The notes below the pieces were generated by a model, which saw only the letters and a program-made list of their open reading frames with translations, did no database searches and had not been told where the DNA came from. From Selaginella moellendorffii (taxonomy: Eukaryota > Streptophyta > Lycopodiopsida > Selaginellales > Selaginellaceae), in contig NW_003314267.1 of the NCBI RefSeq assembly GCF_000143415.4, forward strand, positions 2,459,839-2,523,838: a stretch of DNA of 64,000 bases, given 5' to 3'. Numbering within the stretch: position 1 is the stretch's first letter; each line of letters begins with the position of its first letter. The position numbers were made by a program, and so were the translations under genes. Positions 11,687 to 22,240 of the stretch are shown in pieces.

Positions 11687-11911
11687 ATGATTTTGGTCGC
11701 CAGGAACAACTGCAACGCAAGCTATTCTTCTAGCACCAGTGAAGATGCGATGCTGAGCTGCAATTCTTCGTCGGGCATCAGCTCTGAGGTGATCAAGGTC
11801 ACTGATCCTGAGGCATTTGTCGAATTCGTGAGTGCGGGTGAGTGCGGGCGAGAGCTTGTCATCCTTCTCAGATCCTCCAATGACAGCTATAACGACACAG
11901 TTGATGAGTGA
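11687..11911 (+). CDS. Small hypothetical ORF, 74 aa
   Basis: An ATG-initiated reading frame of 74 codons, Ser- and Asn-rich at the N-terminus and acidic at the C-terminus (SSNDSYNDTVDE). I recognise no domain. It lies between the pseudokinase 3' flank and the AT-rich lectin-like gene. It could equally be chance; nothing but the open frame supports it. Confidence 0.15.
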   Translation: MILVARNNCNASYSSSTSEDAMLSCNSSSGISSEVIKVTDPEAFVEFVSAGECGRELVILLRSSNDSYNDTVDE

Positions 11912-12095
11912 AGGAAGAAGAAACTAAAGCTTCCCCTATGAAAATTGTTTTATTAGCCGCGAGACACGCAATACACTATATGAAGCTAATGGTTCACAGT
12001 CTTGTAATGGTGATTTTAGGACATTTATAATATTATTTCTGATGGATACAAAATAGCTGGTAATTATTTTATTTGGACATTTCTGTGTATTTTCC

Positions 12096-13040
12096 ATGAA
12101 GCTAGCTATTGTTCTAATAGTGATTCTCAGATTAGCAGATTTGACTGTTCAAGCAGATGTAAATTGGGATGCTCTTACACTTTATGGTTTTATTACTAGA
12201 AGTGATATTAATGAAATTGGAAAGTTTTTAGTGGATATGATGGATACTAAAATCGAAGAAACATATAAATACTATAATGCATTTACTTGGACTGAAACTC
12301 TTTCTTTATCAAATAAAGTTATTGAAATTACCATATGGATATACAGTAAAAATCCTAATGGGATGTGTAATATGGCATGGAGACAGTCAGGGATAGGGGC
12401 ATCAGGAGAAGAAATTATTGGAAAACTTAATCAGCTTTTATTTGATATCTTAAAAGAAGCTCGAGTGGGAAATTATGGTCTTATAGCTGCTACTTTGGAT
12501 TATGTTGGTATAAAATACAAACTATTAAATGCTAGAAGATATAACCCTATGAGTATCGCTGCAAATAATAATAAAACTTATATAAATACAGCTGTTAATA
12601 ATTGTTGGATTTACAGGTCTACACTTATGAGTGGTGAAAAATTTGAGATAGGATCCTATTTACTCAATTTGAATTCACTAGTTTCTCCAAATGGATATTA
12701 TGAATTAACTCTTCAGGAAAATTGTAATTTAGTGTTAACATGGAAGAGAATGCATATTTTATGGGAAAGTCTGACCACTAACAAAGATATTGATTGCTAG
12801 TTACTTTTAGAGACAAGAAAATTAGTAATAAAAGATTATAAAGATGTAGACATATGGTTTATAGATATTAATTGTCAAAGTTGTAAATCAACAATACTAT
12901 CTATAGATGATGATGGATTTGTATATATAATTGGCTCAAATGATAATGTTGCTACTGGCATGCTGATAGTGACAAATGATGAAGTCAAGGGGAGGATTCA
13001 AGTGGTAAGTGGTAGTTATTCAATTGATGGTCATGCTTGA
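12096..13040 (+). pseudogene. AT-rich secreted bulb-type (GNA-like) lectin gene with one in-frame TAG
   Basis: The ATG at 12096 opens 234 codons to a TAG at 12798-12800. The same frame then continues open for another 79 codons to a TGA at 13038. A signal peptide is evident (MKLAIVLIVILRLADLTVQA). Residues 20-170 are unrecognised. From about 175 the sequence reads as a bulb-type mannose-binding lectin: STLMSGEKF, LVSPNGYYELTLQ, NLVLTWKRM, LWES. The part after the TAG resumes the pattern (LLLETRKLVIKD, then SIDDDGFVYIIGS), which is why I read the stop as a recent nonsense change in one gene. No introns. It is strongly AT-rich, unlike the GC-balanced neighbours, so foreign or transposon-linked origin is possible. 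Alternatives are a genuine short form or stop readthrough. Confidence 0.6.
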
Positions 13041-14723
13041 GAGGGATGGTAAATAGCAAAGAGCAAATGTAAGCTCCTGAATTTGGACTTCCCGGGAAGT
13101 CACCCAGCCCAGTACTATTCAAACCCAAGAACGCTTAACCCCAAATATCCTAAGACCTTTAACTGATTGGAAAAGGGGGTGCATTCTTGTTCATGGGCCC
13201 TTTCCCTCTATATTTGAACCCCATGGATCGTCTTTCAAGTCATTCCCTTTGGTTGCTTACAATCATGGACACGAAATGGAGTCCGAGATGGACCTGAGTT
13301 GGAGTCCGAGGTAGAGTCCGAGATGGAGTCCGAGAAGGACCCAAGATGGAGTCCGAGATGGACCCGAGATGGAGTCCGAGATGGACCCGAGATGGAGTCC
13401 GAGATGGACCAAGACGGAGTCCGAGATTGAGTCCGAGATGGACTCGAGATGGAATCCGAGATGGAGTCCGAGAAGGACCCAAGATGGAGTCCGAGGTCAA
13501 GACTGAGACCGGGACCAAGACCGGAACTGGGACCAAGACCGAGACCGAGACCGGGACCGGGACCGAGACCGAGACCGGGACCGGGACCGAGACCGAGACC
13601 GGGACCGGGACCGAGACCGAGACCGGGACCGGGACCGAGACCGAGGCCGAGGCTGAGACCGAGCCCGAGTCCGAGTCTAAGACCAAGCCCGAGTCCGAGT
13701 CCGAGTCTGAGCCCGAGTCCAAGTCCGAGTTTGAGTCTAAGAGGGTGAAAGCCCAAAGCGTTTGTCTCCCAAACCCTGGGGGGTTTGGTGAGCTCCAAAA
13801 GTATAGTAAGGGGGAGGACTGCAGTGGAGCCAGTTTGGCCAGGAAAGGCTAGTTTGGCCCAGGAAGGCTATACCCAGTGTTGGGTGATGAGTTGCCCACT
13901 GGGAAGTCCAAGACTAGAGTGAACACGGACCGATAAGCGGGGTAGCTTGGTGAAGTGTTCAAGAGCCGGCTCTAGTTCCCCTGGGAGATCGACTGGCCGA
14001 TGCTCCTAATCCAAGTGTGGGTGGCACTACCTACTTGGATACCAAGCGTGGCTCAATAGAACCTCGCTCTAAGCCCATGGCTAGAGCACCCAAGGGCAGA
14101 AGGCAGGGAGAGTACCTAGGTGGCTCGCGTAAGGCCATAGTGTTCCGAAATGTTGCCCCAAAGTCCTAGACTGTGGAAAGGAAGAGGAGCAGACCTCTGG
14201 CACAGTGACTAAGGACATATTCACATGGTGAGGAAGTCCCAGAGGGCATTAGGACTTAGTGGTTGGGCATGTGGGCCTTGACCCAGTGGTAGTGTTGGTG
14301 AACACAACCATGAGTAGGACAGGACTTGGTTGGGACTGAAAGAGGGATATTGGGGAAGGCTATTCTCCTTGTCGGTGGGAATCTGAAGGATGCTAAGGAG
14401 TGGATCTGTGATGACCATTCATGGATGGTTGGCCCAGTCTTGGAGAGGCAAGACTGTGACGCAACTGGTATTGGACCACCAGTGCAGCAAAGGTGAATGG
14501 GCATGGCCTTAGCGTAATGGGCCGATATGTCAGTGGTATCTTTGGGTGTCGGCCATGGGACCAAACACATGGAGCACTTGGACCAAGTGCAACGGTTGAG
14601 TGGCACGGATGCCATTTTTGGGGCTAGCAAGCCCAAGTACGAAATAGGACTTATGGAGATTGTGAGTGAGACTCCTCCAAGTGGTCGAAGGTGGGGTTAA
14701 GTGGCTAAAGTAGAATGGAAAAT
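13041..14723. other. Non-genic stretch with minisatellite, between lectin-like gene and retrotransposon
   Basis: Outside the minisatellite (13,285-13,740) I see no supported gene. Open frames on both strands here are by-products of the repeat or short. The sequence is GC-moderate and lacks similarity I can recognise to the LTR at 19,366-19,541, so the missing 3' LTR is not here in recognisable form. It may be untranslated sequence of another element. Confidence 0.4.
13285..13740. repeat. GA/CC-rich minisatellite, hexamer-based with 24 bp higher-order unit
   Basis: The left half repeats GAGTCCGAGATGGAC-type units of about 12-18 bp. The centre (about 13,500-13,650) is a regular GACCGA/GGACCG hexamer array with a 24 bp period (GACCGGGACCGGGACCGAGA plus four bases). 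The right half drifts to GAGTCCGAGTCC. Because the period is a multiple of 3, several frames stay open on both strands (Thr/Glu-rich, or Gly/Leu/Pro-rich), giving spurious long ORFs. Confidence 0.9.
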
Positions 14724-15137
14724 CTAGTCGCTTACACAGGGTTCTCTTGTAAATGGGCCAGGATCTGGAGGAACATAAGGAGGAGGCATCGGCAGATCTG
14801 TAGATGGCATTAACTGCTCCTGATCCCTTTGTATGAAGCGTTTCAACCGCTGCACATGCACAATCTCTAGAGGATCAGCTTGCTGGACGTCATGCCGAAC
14901 CTCATAAACTTGTGGTCCAACTTGCCACAACACCCGATACGGTCCTTTCCACTGTGCAAGGAGCCCCTTAGATAAAGCACATGCCGTAAGATGGGGAAAA
15001 CGGACTAACACCAAATCATCCACTTTGTATTCTGCAGGTGGACGATGATGGGAGTTGTAGCGCCATTGTTGTCCCACTTGTACGCGGCCTAAGTGTTCGG
15101 TAGACTCCACTCGGACAAGTGGAAGAATGCTTGTCAA
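14724..15137 (-). pseudogene. Integrase C-terminal (GPY/F) region
   Basis: Contains KVDDLVLVRFPHL and LLAQWKGPYRVLWQVGPQ, the GPY/F module of Ty3/gypsy integrases. It is separated from the core by a stop. No chromodomain motif is obvious. Its stop codon marks the last recognisable part of the element. Confidence 0.8.
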
Positions 15138-15233
15138 ATATTGATCCTATGACCTAGCATCTGCAGCTCGTGGTAATTGCGAAGGTAAACCCAGCTCCAT
15201 TGGTAATATTGGATCATGACCATATAGGAGTTT

Positions 15234-16001
15234 TTATGGTGAAACACCAATAGAACTCTGCACCCCAATAACATATGCATACTGAAGAGACAACAAATAA
15301 CCATCCCAATCCAAATGCTGAAAGTTCACATACTTCGCAATCATCCCCTTGAACGTCCGAACGAGCCGTTCCACCAGACCGTCTGCTTGTGGATGATAAG
15401 CACTCGTGAAAGTGTGGTGAATCCCCAATCGAGACGTCAAAACATGAAATGCCTTAGCCATAAATGCAGGACTATTATCCGAAAGAATCGGCTCTGGACA
15501 AGAATGCTGGAACACCACTCGATTAAGGAGGAAGTATCCAACAGCAGTTGCAGAGCCACTAGCAAAAGCACCAACTTCCACCCAACGAATCAAATAGTTA
15601 GAAGCAATAATAACATACTCATTGCCAGCAGTCGATCGTGGAAAATGTCCCATAAGATCAAACGCCACCAACTCAAACGGACGGGAAACTGCAATTGACT
15701 CCAACCGTCCTTCCGCAGCCCGAGGGGGAGTATTACGAGCTTGGCACCAAACGCAGCTACGCACATACCGGATAATATCACGTCGCATCTTTGGCCAATA
15801 GAAAGACCTGCATAGCTTCTCGATTACACGACGATGTCCCATATGCCCACCTAGAACAGGAGAATCATGGTAGGCATGGAGAAACCGTGGAATAAAGATA
15901 GAAGGCACCACCAGCCGTAAATGATCATCAGGATCTGTCCCCACAAAATAAAGAAGGCCATCTTCAAGACGATATTGAGAATGTAAATGCCGAAAAGGCA
16001 A
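15234..16001 (-). pseudogene. Integrase core region
   Basis: HHCC zinc-binding motif: GGHMGHRRVIEKL followed by CRSFYWPKM and SCVWCQARN. The DDE core is present: FDLMGHFPRS (first Asp), LSDNSPAF (second Asp), then 35 residues later ADGLVERLVRTFK (Glu). It ends at VQSSIGVSP followed by a stop, where intact elements continue to P-x-x-L-xYG. Confidence 0.88.
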
Positions 16002-16124
16002 GTCATCAGCAAGTGATGCAGGATTCTTAAACCCATCTCGAAGCCTTCGAATCCATGGCTCAATCTTTTGAGCCTCGCGAACCTCATCAAGCGAAGGTAA
16101 ATCTTGCTCTGCACCTTGTGGACA

Positions 16125-16601
16125 CTAAACGTCAAGTACAGCAACTGCCGACGGCACAGAATCCTCGTTTAGAAAGTCCACAGATGCTGGAATGACAGGC
16201 TCGTCAAAAACATGAGAAGAGAGTGAAGAAGGAAGAAGAGCTCGAGAAAGGGCATCAGCATCAACCATAGAACTCCCTGGGTGGTGAATAACATCAAAAT
16301 CATATATCTGAAGCTTCAAAGCCCACCAAGCAGTACAACCAACCAAGTTCTTCCGTTTTAATAACAAAGTAACAGCAGTATGGTCACCTTCAAGTAACGT
16401 CCGAGAACCATGTAGATATGCATGAAGTTTTTCGAAACCCCAGACTGCTGCTAAACACTCCTTCTCTTTCATGGAGTAGTTCATCTCCACTGGTTGTAAT
16501 GTACAGCTTATATATGCAATGGGATGGCGCTGACCAAGCACACTCGAGCTCTCTTGCATTAACACACCTCCAAGACCAATGTCAGAAGCATCCACACGCA
16601 A
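16125..16601 (-). pseudogene. RNase H region
   Basis: RVDASDIGLGGVLMQ is the first RNase H motif (catalytic Asp); PIAYISCTLQPVEMNYS and KECLAAVWGFEKLHAYL (catalytic Glu) follow, then DADALSRA near the end. It sits ten bases from the RT frame, in another frame, so a frameshift separates them. Confidence 0.85.
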
Positions 16602-16610
16602 AATAAAAGG

Positions 16611-17663
16611 TCAAGTGTAGTTAGGATATGCCAAAACCGGAGGAGTTGTCAATAACTCTTTGAGATCCCCGAACGCCCGCTCACAATTGGGAGACCAAAT
16701 GAAAGATGATGTTAATGACTTCAGCAACACTCGCAATGGTGCAATGCGATTAGAAAGATGATCCACAAAACGCCAGAGATACTGCACCTTGCCCAAAAAG
16801 CATTGCACATCATTCACACACTTCGGAGTAGGGAACTTTAGAACAGCCACAAGTTTGTCAGGATCAACTTGTAAACCCTCACGAGAAATACGGTACCCAA
16901 GATAAGTTGTGTCCTTGGATCCAAACACGCACTTTGACCGCTTCAGCTTTAAACCAACGTCGCGTAGCCGATCCAACACTTTAAAAACATCATGAACGTG
17001 CTCTTCCCACGTCCCCTCTGAGTGGATCAAGACATCATCAATGAAGTCAGCAGTCACCTCTGGCATATCGCAAAGAACCTTGTCCATCATCCGTTGAAAA
17101 GTTGCTAGAGCATTGTTCAAACCAAATGGCATCACCAAGAACTCATACAAACTAAATGGCGTATGAAAAGGGGTCTTAGGAATATCTTTTTCGGCCATCG
17201 GTACTTGCCAGTACCCAGAAGCAAGATCTAGCTTGGTGAACCAACGACTTCGCCCCAGACGATCCAAAAGATCGGCAGTGTGAGGAAGAGGGTACACATC
17301 CGGGATCGTTACGTCATTTAATGGACGATAGTCGATGTAGAAACGAATACTCCCATTAAGCTTCATCACAAGATGAGGTTCACATGCCCAAGGACTCCGC
17401 AACTTCCGAATAACACCCTTCTCCAACATCTCTTTGACATTTTCACATAAAATCTTGATCTCCTTTGGTGACCGACAACGAACAGGAACCTTGATTGGAC
17501 GAGCATCCCCAGTTGGAATCGGATGACGTGTGGCAATCTTGGCTCCAGACGATAGGTCAAAGTCAAAGAGATCAGAATACTCCTTCATAAGCCGGTCAAC
17601 TGCTGCAACACAAAGATCTTCGGAGGGATCGGAACAGGGAAGAGCAGAACAAGATGGAAACAC
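16611..17663 (-). pseudogene. Reverse transcriptase region
   Basis: Recognisable RT blocks in order: MLEKGVIRKLRSPWA, YRPLNDVTIPDVYPLPH, WFTKLDLASGYWQVPM, FLVMPFGLNNALATFQRMMD, and the catalytic box FIDDVLIHS (Y/F-x-D-D kept). The thumb and connection (YLGYRISREGLQVDPDKL) and the start of RNase H (PNCERAFGDLKELL) follow. The frame is open for 350 codons but lacks a proper start and is disconnected from gag and protease. Confidence 0.9.
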
Positions 17664-17810
17664 ATGAGGAAATAGTGGGGAAACAAAAGTAATGGAAGCA
17701 AAGGTAAAAGTGGAGGGACGAAGAGGTACAGAAGTGAGAGGAATGTATGAAACATAAGGAAGTATGAAACAAGGGGGAGAAGCCTCAAAGTCACACTTGG
17801 CATGATTGTG

Positions 17811-18173
17811 CTACAACCAATCCATACCAAGAATGAGGTCAAAAGCTTGACTCGGCACCACCCACAACGACTGCAACTCAAGCTCGAGATCGCCCACACG
17901 CACAACCAGGTCTGCCTTATCCCGTGCACATGCATGTGTACGGCCGTTGCCATAAAGAATGAAAACTGGTTCCGCCGCACGATGCAAGTGTAGACGACAA
18001 CATGTGGCAACAGGTCGAGCAATAGAAGATAAATTCGAACCTGTATTAACCAACACGAAGAGAATAATAGGAGACCTCTTGTTATAAAGACGAGCTTGGA
18101 AAGTAAACACTGGATGAACTGGTGCCGAGTGAACCCCTTGATGATACTCCCGAAAGAAAGATGGAGGGGTCAC
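17811..18173 (-). pseudogene. Retropepsin-type protease region with altered active site
   Basis: The segment around VLVNTGSNLSSIA corresponds to the DTG catalytic triad of Ty3/gypsy proteases with Asp replaced by Asn; the flap and the later LILGMDWL motif are conserved. Loss of the active-site Asp predicts no proteolysis. The frame does not run on into the RT frame. Confidence 0.75.
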
Positions 18174-18249
18174 TGACTTATTCGCACAAGGTCCCTCCGT
18201 TACTCGCGCGACTCCTCATTTCCCGGATGCATCTCGGTGTCTAAACCTT

Positions 18250-19132
18250 CCACTGCAGCACCAATGGGACGTTGCTGACGCCAAGGTCTCCACCCAGGAA
18301 ATGGAGGTCGCCAATCTGGAAAACGCCGACAGCGCCGATAAGTATGACCAACTTCATCACATGCCTAACACCGAACATCACGGCCACGACCACGTCCTCG
18401 CCCTTGGCCTTGGACTGGAGCAACAGCAGTAGCATCAACCTCCATTGGAACAAGACCATCACCCACAGGAAGTGGAGCTGAAGGACGTGTAGCGAGAACT
18501 GGAAGAGGTGACATCTCATAATGTTGTGCCAAGCGAAGAGCATCGTCAAGGGTGGCAGAAGCAAGTGCATGCACAAGTCCGACAAGATCTTGACGAAGTG
18601 CTGGCCACAACATTCCTAGCTTGATCCGCTTCGACATATTTGGCTCCACACGAAGCAAAAGACTTCGGAAACGAACACCAAATTACATCATCGACTCAGA
18701 TGGCTCTTGGTGAAGACGATGCAATTGTTGGAAAGCATCATCACAATCATCGGCATGTCCGAAGGCGCGTTTGAAGACATCCGGAAGAACACTCTAAACC
18801 CTGTGAGTGGCTGCTCCCAAACCGTTGTACCACTACAACGCCGTCCCTTGGAGACACGTGGGAAACTCACGCAAACGTCGAGCATCATCCCAAAAATGAT
18901 ATATGGCAATCACCGTAAAGTGATTGAACCAATAGTACACATCATCCCCAGGATTCCCGCGAAAGAACTCCGGCCGAACGCAAGGATTAGCACCAAGAGC
19001 AGGAGGAGTTGTACCATGTGCCGTGAACACCGCCATCAACTGAGTTTGGTTGTTCAATTGCAAGCACATAGCATCAAGCAATTGTACAAACTGCTGCTCC
19101 AGAGTCAAAGGAGGAGATTGCTGATCTGCCAT
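18250..19132 (-). pseudogene. Retrotransposon gag, broken
   Basis: Starts MADQQSPPLTLEQQFVQLLD at 19132 and includes a capsid-type part (PEFFRGNPGDDVYYWFNHFT). The frame is then lost and resumes with an R/G-rich linker (GQGRGRGRGRD). A CCHC zinc knuckle follows (C-x-x-C-DEVG-H-TYRR-C pattern at about 18,365-18,325) but carries a TAG stop between the first two cysteines. The gag product therefore cannot be made as one protein. Confidence 0.75.
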
Positions 19133-19365
19133 GGAGACGAATGAAAAAGAAAGAGCAAAAGAAGAGAAATGACAAAAAGCTAGAAGGAAATAGTAGATCT
19201 AGACAATGCAAAAAGCTAAATCTAAACCAAAATTCTGAAAGGAAAGAACAAAAGAAAGGAAATGGAAAAAGTTAAATCTAGACAATGCAAAAGTTAGATC
19301 TAAACTGAAATCCCAAATCCAAGCACTCCCCAGGGACAATCAAAGATGCCTCTCATCTCCACCAA

Positions 19366-19541
19366 TGTGAGTGCTTGGAATATGGAAAGGGAATACAGAA
19401 AATGTGCATATCAATTAGCCCAAAAACCCTAGCTTATATACAGGAGCGAGTGGTCCGGATTGAAATCAATCCGAAGGCTACCAAAATCCCACTACGCTAA
19501 TATTAGTATACGGCATTGTAACCGTACACTTGGCCCTCACA
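19366..19541 (-). repeat. 5' LTR (176 bp) of the Ty3/gypsy element
   Basis: On the minus strand it starts TGTGAGGGCC and ends AAGCACTCACA, giving TG...CA ends with a TGTGAG/CTCACA terminal inverted repeat. Inside is TATATAAGC, a plausible TATA box. Directly after it comes TTGGTGGAGATGAGAGG (19365-19349), which starts like a TGG-type tRNA primer-binding site, though I cannot name the tRNA. The LTR was inferred from these ends, as no second copy is present to compare. Confidence 0.65.
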
Positions 19542-19542
19542 A

Positions 19543-20018
19543 AGTGATATTATATAAATTATTATAATTATATTTCTAAGATATGATATCTCTTCGCATA
19601 TTTGAATTTTAATTTTGTCTCATGGAACTCAATGCTCGGATCTCGATGCTAGCGTCTGATCCAATTACTGCCCAGTAAGCCTTAGCTTTCAGGTATTTAC
19701 ATCGCAATACCCAATAACATATGAGAATATCTTAGATACAAAATATTGTAAGAAGTATAGATTACAACACTAAGTAAAAATATGAGTTACACAAGAAGAA
19801 GATAAGTAAAATAGACTAATAATAATAAAACTTAAGCAACCTTTGAATGTACTATACTAAAAAGTGTTTAGGAATGTTTTAAATTAAAAGTATGTTTATA
19901 ATTATAAATACAAGATTAATCTCAACATTGTAGAATATCCCAGAATAATTAAAAATATACTTACTAAAATAAAGAATAAAAATTAAAAATACATAATATC
20001 TTAATTAAAAATGATATT
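19543..20018 (+). pseudogene. Rearranged scraps: short PPR copy, then pseudokinase 3' end and flank
   Basis: Positions 19,543-19,642 repeat, with small changes, the stretch at 20,008-20,100 (start of the PPR fragment and its AT-rich lead). At 19,643 this joins the last 20 or so codons of the 258-aa pseudokinase (ATGCTAGCGTCTGATCC...) and its AT-rich 3' flank. On the other arm the same flank belongs to the complete pseudokinase at 30,267. The left copy is therefore truncated. Confidence 0.75.
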
Positions 20019-20597
20019 ATGAAATTTATTATAATTATGTTTTTAAGATCGCACTATTTGAATTTTAATTTTGTCTCCTGGAACTCAGTGCTCGGATCTG
20101 TCACTGGAAACGGCAACTTAGAAGTGGCAGCGCGGTTCTTCGAGCGTTTTCCCGAGAAGAACGTCGTCTCCTACAACACCATGATCGCGGGGAATGCTCA
20201 GGCCGGAGAGCTAAGCTCTTGCTTCGATCTGGTGGCGAAGATGGCAATCGAGGGACTCACTCCGGACGAGCAATCCTTCTCCAGTGTTCTGGCTGCGTCC
20301 AGCCATGGCGGAAAGCTAGAACAGGGACTCCGCCACTTCGTGCTCATGAGCGGCGACTTTGGAATCACAGCTTTGAGGGAGCACTACGATTCAGTCACAG
20401 ACATCCTGGGACGGGCCAGGAACCTGGAACTCGCTCGCAAGGTCGTCCAAGCCATGCCATTTCTCCCGGATCTTCTGGCTTGGGGATCGCTACTCGGTGG
20501 CTACCAGATGCAAAGTGACCAAGGCTTCACGCAACGAGCAGCCAGGAGCGTTTTCGAGCTGGGCTTGGGGCGAGCAAACAACCATACCAAGTGGTAG
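20019..20597 (+). pseudogene. PPR gene fragment (C-terminal part), left arm
   Basis: From about 20,080 this is a close copy of the last 170 or so codons of the intact PPR gene at 36,152-38,326: VSWNSVLGSVTGNGN, VVSYNTMIAGNAQAGE, SFSSVLAASSHGGKLEQGL, LARKVVQAMPFLPDLLAW, ending NNHTKW. It has no upstream PPR repeats and starts inside AT-rich DNA, so it is a gene fragment although its frame is open. It is tail to tail with the kinase at 20,734. Confidence 0.85.
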
Positions 20598-20733
20598 ACA
20601 AATTCACGTTATATAATCGATTTTAAAATATGATCTGTATGATCAAACTACACCCTGGTTTACACTTATCATCTTCATGTACTAACAGTAGGCGCTCACC
20701 AAGTTGGCTGATGGTGGCATGTATTTAACACAC

Positions 20734-21654
20734 TCACACTGCTCTAACTTTCTTGACAACCAAGTCGCTACTAAAACCGGGAGCACTCCTCTTCACTCCA
20801 CAGCGCCTCCTGCTTTGAATCGTCTTCTTGATCTTACTGCTGCAATTCTCCACGATCCAGGGATGCTCCAGCACACCATCCAGCGTCAACCTCTCGCTCG
20901 GCTCCACAGCCAGCATCCCGCAGATGAGATCCTCCACCTCGTCTGAGAGAGGACAACCATCCGGGAGTTCCCCGGCTCGCAGCAACTCGATTTCCCTGGA
21001 TTGCTTGTAGCCTCTCAGCAGCTCATATGCGATCACTCCCAGCGCCCACACGTCGATGGCCGCAGTGTAAAAGCTCTGCGACCTTGCGTCGCCCTTGCAG
21101 CTCGTCACCTCCGGGGCCATATACTTCCCGGTTCCACAGCACTGCGACATCTCCTTGGGGTCGTCCGTGGCCACGCCGAAGTCTCCAATCACCACCTCGT
21201 GCACGGCAGTAGCGTCCAGCTTGACGAAGATGTTCTCCGGCTTGAGATCCCGGTGGACGATGCCGCTGCTATGTATCCCCTTGAGCGCCTCCGCCAGCCT
21301 CTGGATGGTCTTGGCGGCCTCCTCCTCGTCCAGCGGCCCTCCCTTGATCAATCGATGGAACAGGCTAGGACCGCACAGCTCCATCACCATGGTCCCATAG
21401 CAAGCCCCGCCGCTCCTCTCCTTCACGAAGCCCGCCAAGGAGACCACTCCAGCGCAGCCGCGGAGCTTGGACATGAGCCGGAGCTCTCTCCCGGCGTCCC
21501 TCCCCGCTCGAAACATCTTCCCGGCGTAGCTCGTGGCACCCTTGAGCACGAAAACCTGGCCCTGGCTCCCGCAGCCCAGCCTCTCGCCCCTCGTGTAGAT
21601 CTTGAGGAGCTCGGCACAATCGTCGTCCTCAAACTCAACGTCTTGGCGCACCAT
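20734..21654 (-). CDS. Ser/Thr protein kinase (CDPK/PEPK-like catalytic domain), left-arm copy, 306 aa
   Basis: A complete kinase domain with all catalytic motifs: GCGSQGQVF glycine loop (27-35), K46, HRDLKPEN (134-141), DFG (158-160), MAPEV (179-183), DVWALGVIAYELL. It resembles the CAMK/CDPK-like plant kinases but has no EF hands or other domain. The ATG at 21654 is the first in frame; the frame is open for eight further codons upstream without an ATG. The C-terminus is basic (RSAPGFSSDLVVKKVRAV). No intron. An identical protein is encoded at 28,332-29,252. The leader has AAACCCTAGCTTCTC, a telo-box-like motif. Substrate unknown. Confidence 0.9.
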   Translation of the reverse strand: MVRQDVEFEDDDCAELLKIYTRGERLGCGSQGQVFVLKGATSYAGKMFRAGRDAGRELRLMSKLRGCAGVVSLAGFVKERSGGACYGTMVMELCGPSLFHRLIKGGPLDEEEAAKTIQRLAEALKGIHSSGIVHRDLKPENIFVKLDATAVHEVVIGDFGVATDDPKEMSQCCGTGKYMAPEVTSCKGDARSQSFYTAAIDVWALGVIAYELLRGYKQSREIELLRAGELPDGCPLSDEVEDLICGMLAVEPSERLTLDGVLEHPWIVENCSSKIKKTIQSRRRCGVKRSAPGFSSDLVVKKVRAV

Positions 21655-21810
21655 CGCAGAGCTTCTCCTCTCGCGCAAGCTTCCTTGAGATGAGAAAATA
21701 AAAAGGGTAGAAACCCTAGCTTCTCATAACGACTATTTGTCGACGGTTGGGATGGCGTTCTACCGACGGCTGAGATGTGACTGCGATCTTAATTGTTTAT
21801 TGAATATTCA

Positions 21811-22240
21811 CTATTGACCCGTCACCTTCTTGGGAGTTGACGTCCCAAGCTTGTTCTTGGGGTTGTGCGTTGCCAGACCAGCTTTTGCAAGTTCCCCAAC
21901 CTTCCCGGCAAACACATCAAAGTTCTTCCTAGTAGAGCATCCACTCTGCATGCGTTAGATCGAGGAGTGAAGGTTTGGAAACTTGCCTTTGTATGAGAAA
22001 CACGCAACTCCTTGAGAAGGAGCACGAGCTCCTCCAGTTTCCAGTTGATTGCAAGTCGTTTATAATCCTAGAACAAAGCTTGCAAGGTGAATCCTTGTGA
22101 AGAACATGAAAGCTTTGTAGAGGAAGCAAACCTTGTAGCTTTGGTCGTATACAGGACATGCCTCCAGTTCTGGGAGCCTCAGCCACTCCCTGTGCTTCCA
22201 AATCCTCAATGTCACTAGAAGTCCTTTTAAAAATCAACAA
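21811..22240 (-). pseudogene. Transposon-linked ORF fragment, left arm
   Basis: Conceptual pieces include IEDLEAQGVAEAP, GLLPLQSFHVLHKD, and after a frame change DVFAGKVGELAKAGLATHNP ending KKVTGQ and a stop at 21811-21813. The matching right-arm copy is 27,740-28,175 and a third, more diverged copy is at 26,856-27,190. I do not recognise the family. Conservation of the reading frame across copies suggests it was once coding. Confidence 0.45.

Larger units (their letters stand above)
14724..19541 (-). mobile_element. Degenerate Ty3/gypsy LTR retrotransposon, 3' LTR not found
   Basis: Reading on the minus strand the order is LTR (19541-19366), leader with primer-binding-type site, gag, protease, reverse transcriptase, RNase H, integrase, integrase C-terminal domain. 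That protease-RT-RNaseH-integrase order defines Ty3/gypsy. The coding part is split by stops and frame changes and the protease active site is altered, so the copy is not autonomous. The end at 14,724 is the last coding codon; no second LTR was seen down to 12.8 kb, so the copy seems truncated at its 3' side. The 5' LTR abuts PPR-derived sequence at 19,543, part of the rearranged left arm of the large inverted repeat. Confidence 0.9.

Noticed and set aside
13285-13740. CRISPR-like direct repeat array
   Set aside because: Repeats are contiguous without unique spacers, in plant nuclear DNA.
13235-13852. Long ORFs of 100-187 codons on both strands
   Set aside because: All are products of the hexamer-based minisatellite; no start context, no domain.
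14655-14680. Candidate 3' LTR start (TTGTGAGTGAG)
   Set aside because: Only about seven bases match the 5' LTR end; the following sequence is unrelated.
21001-21693. 230-codon ORF antisense to the kinase (and its twin at 28,293-28,985)
   Set aside because: Shadow of a GC-rich kinase gene; no domain, no ATG-supported gene structure.
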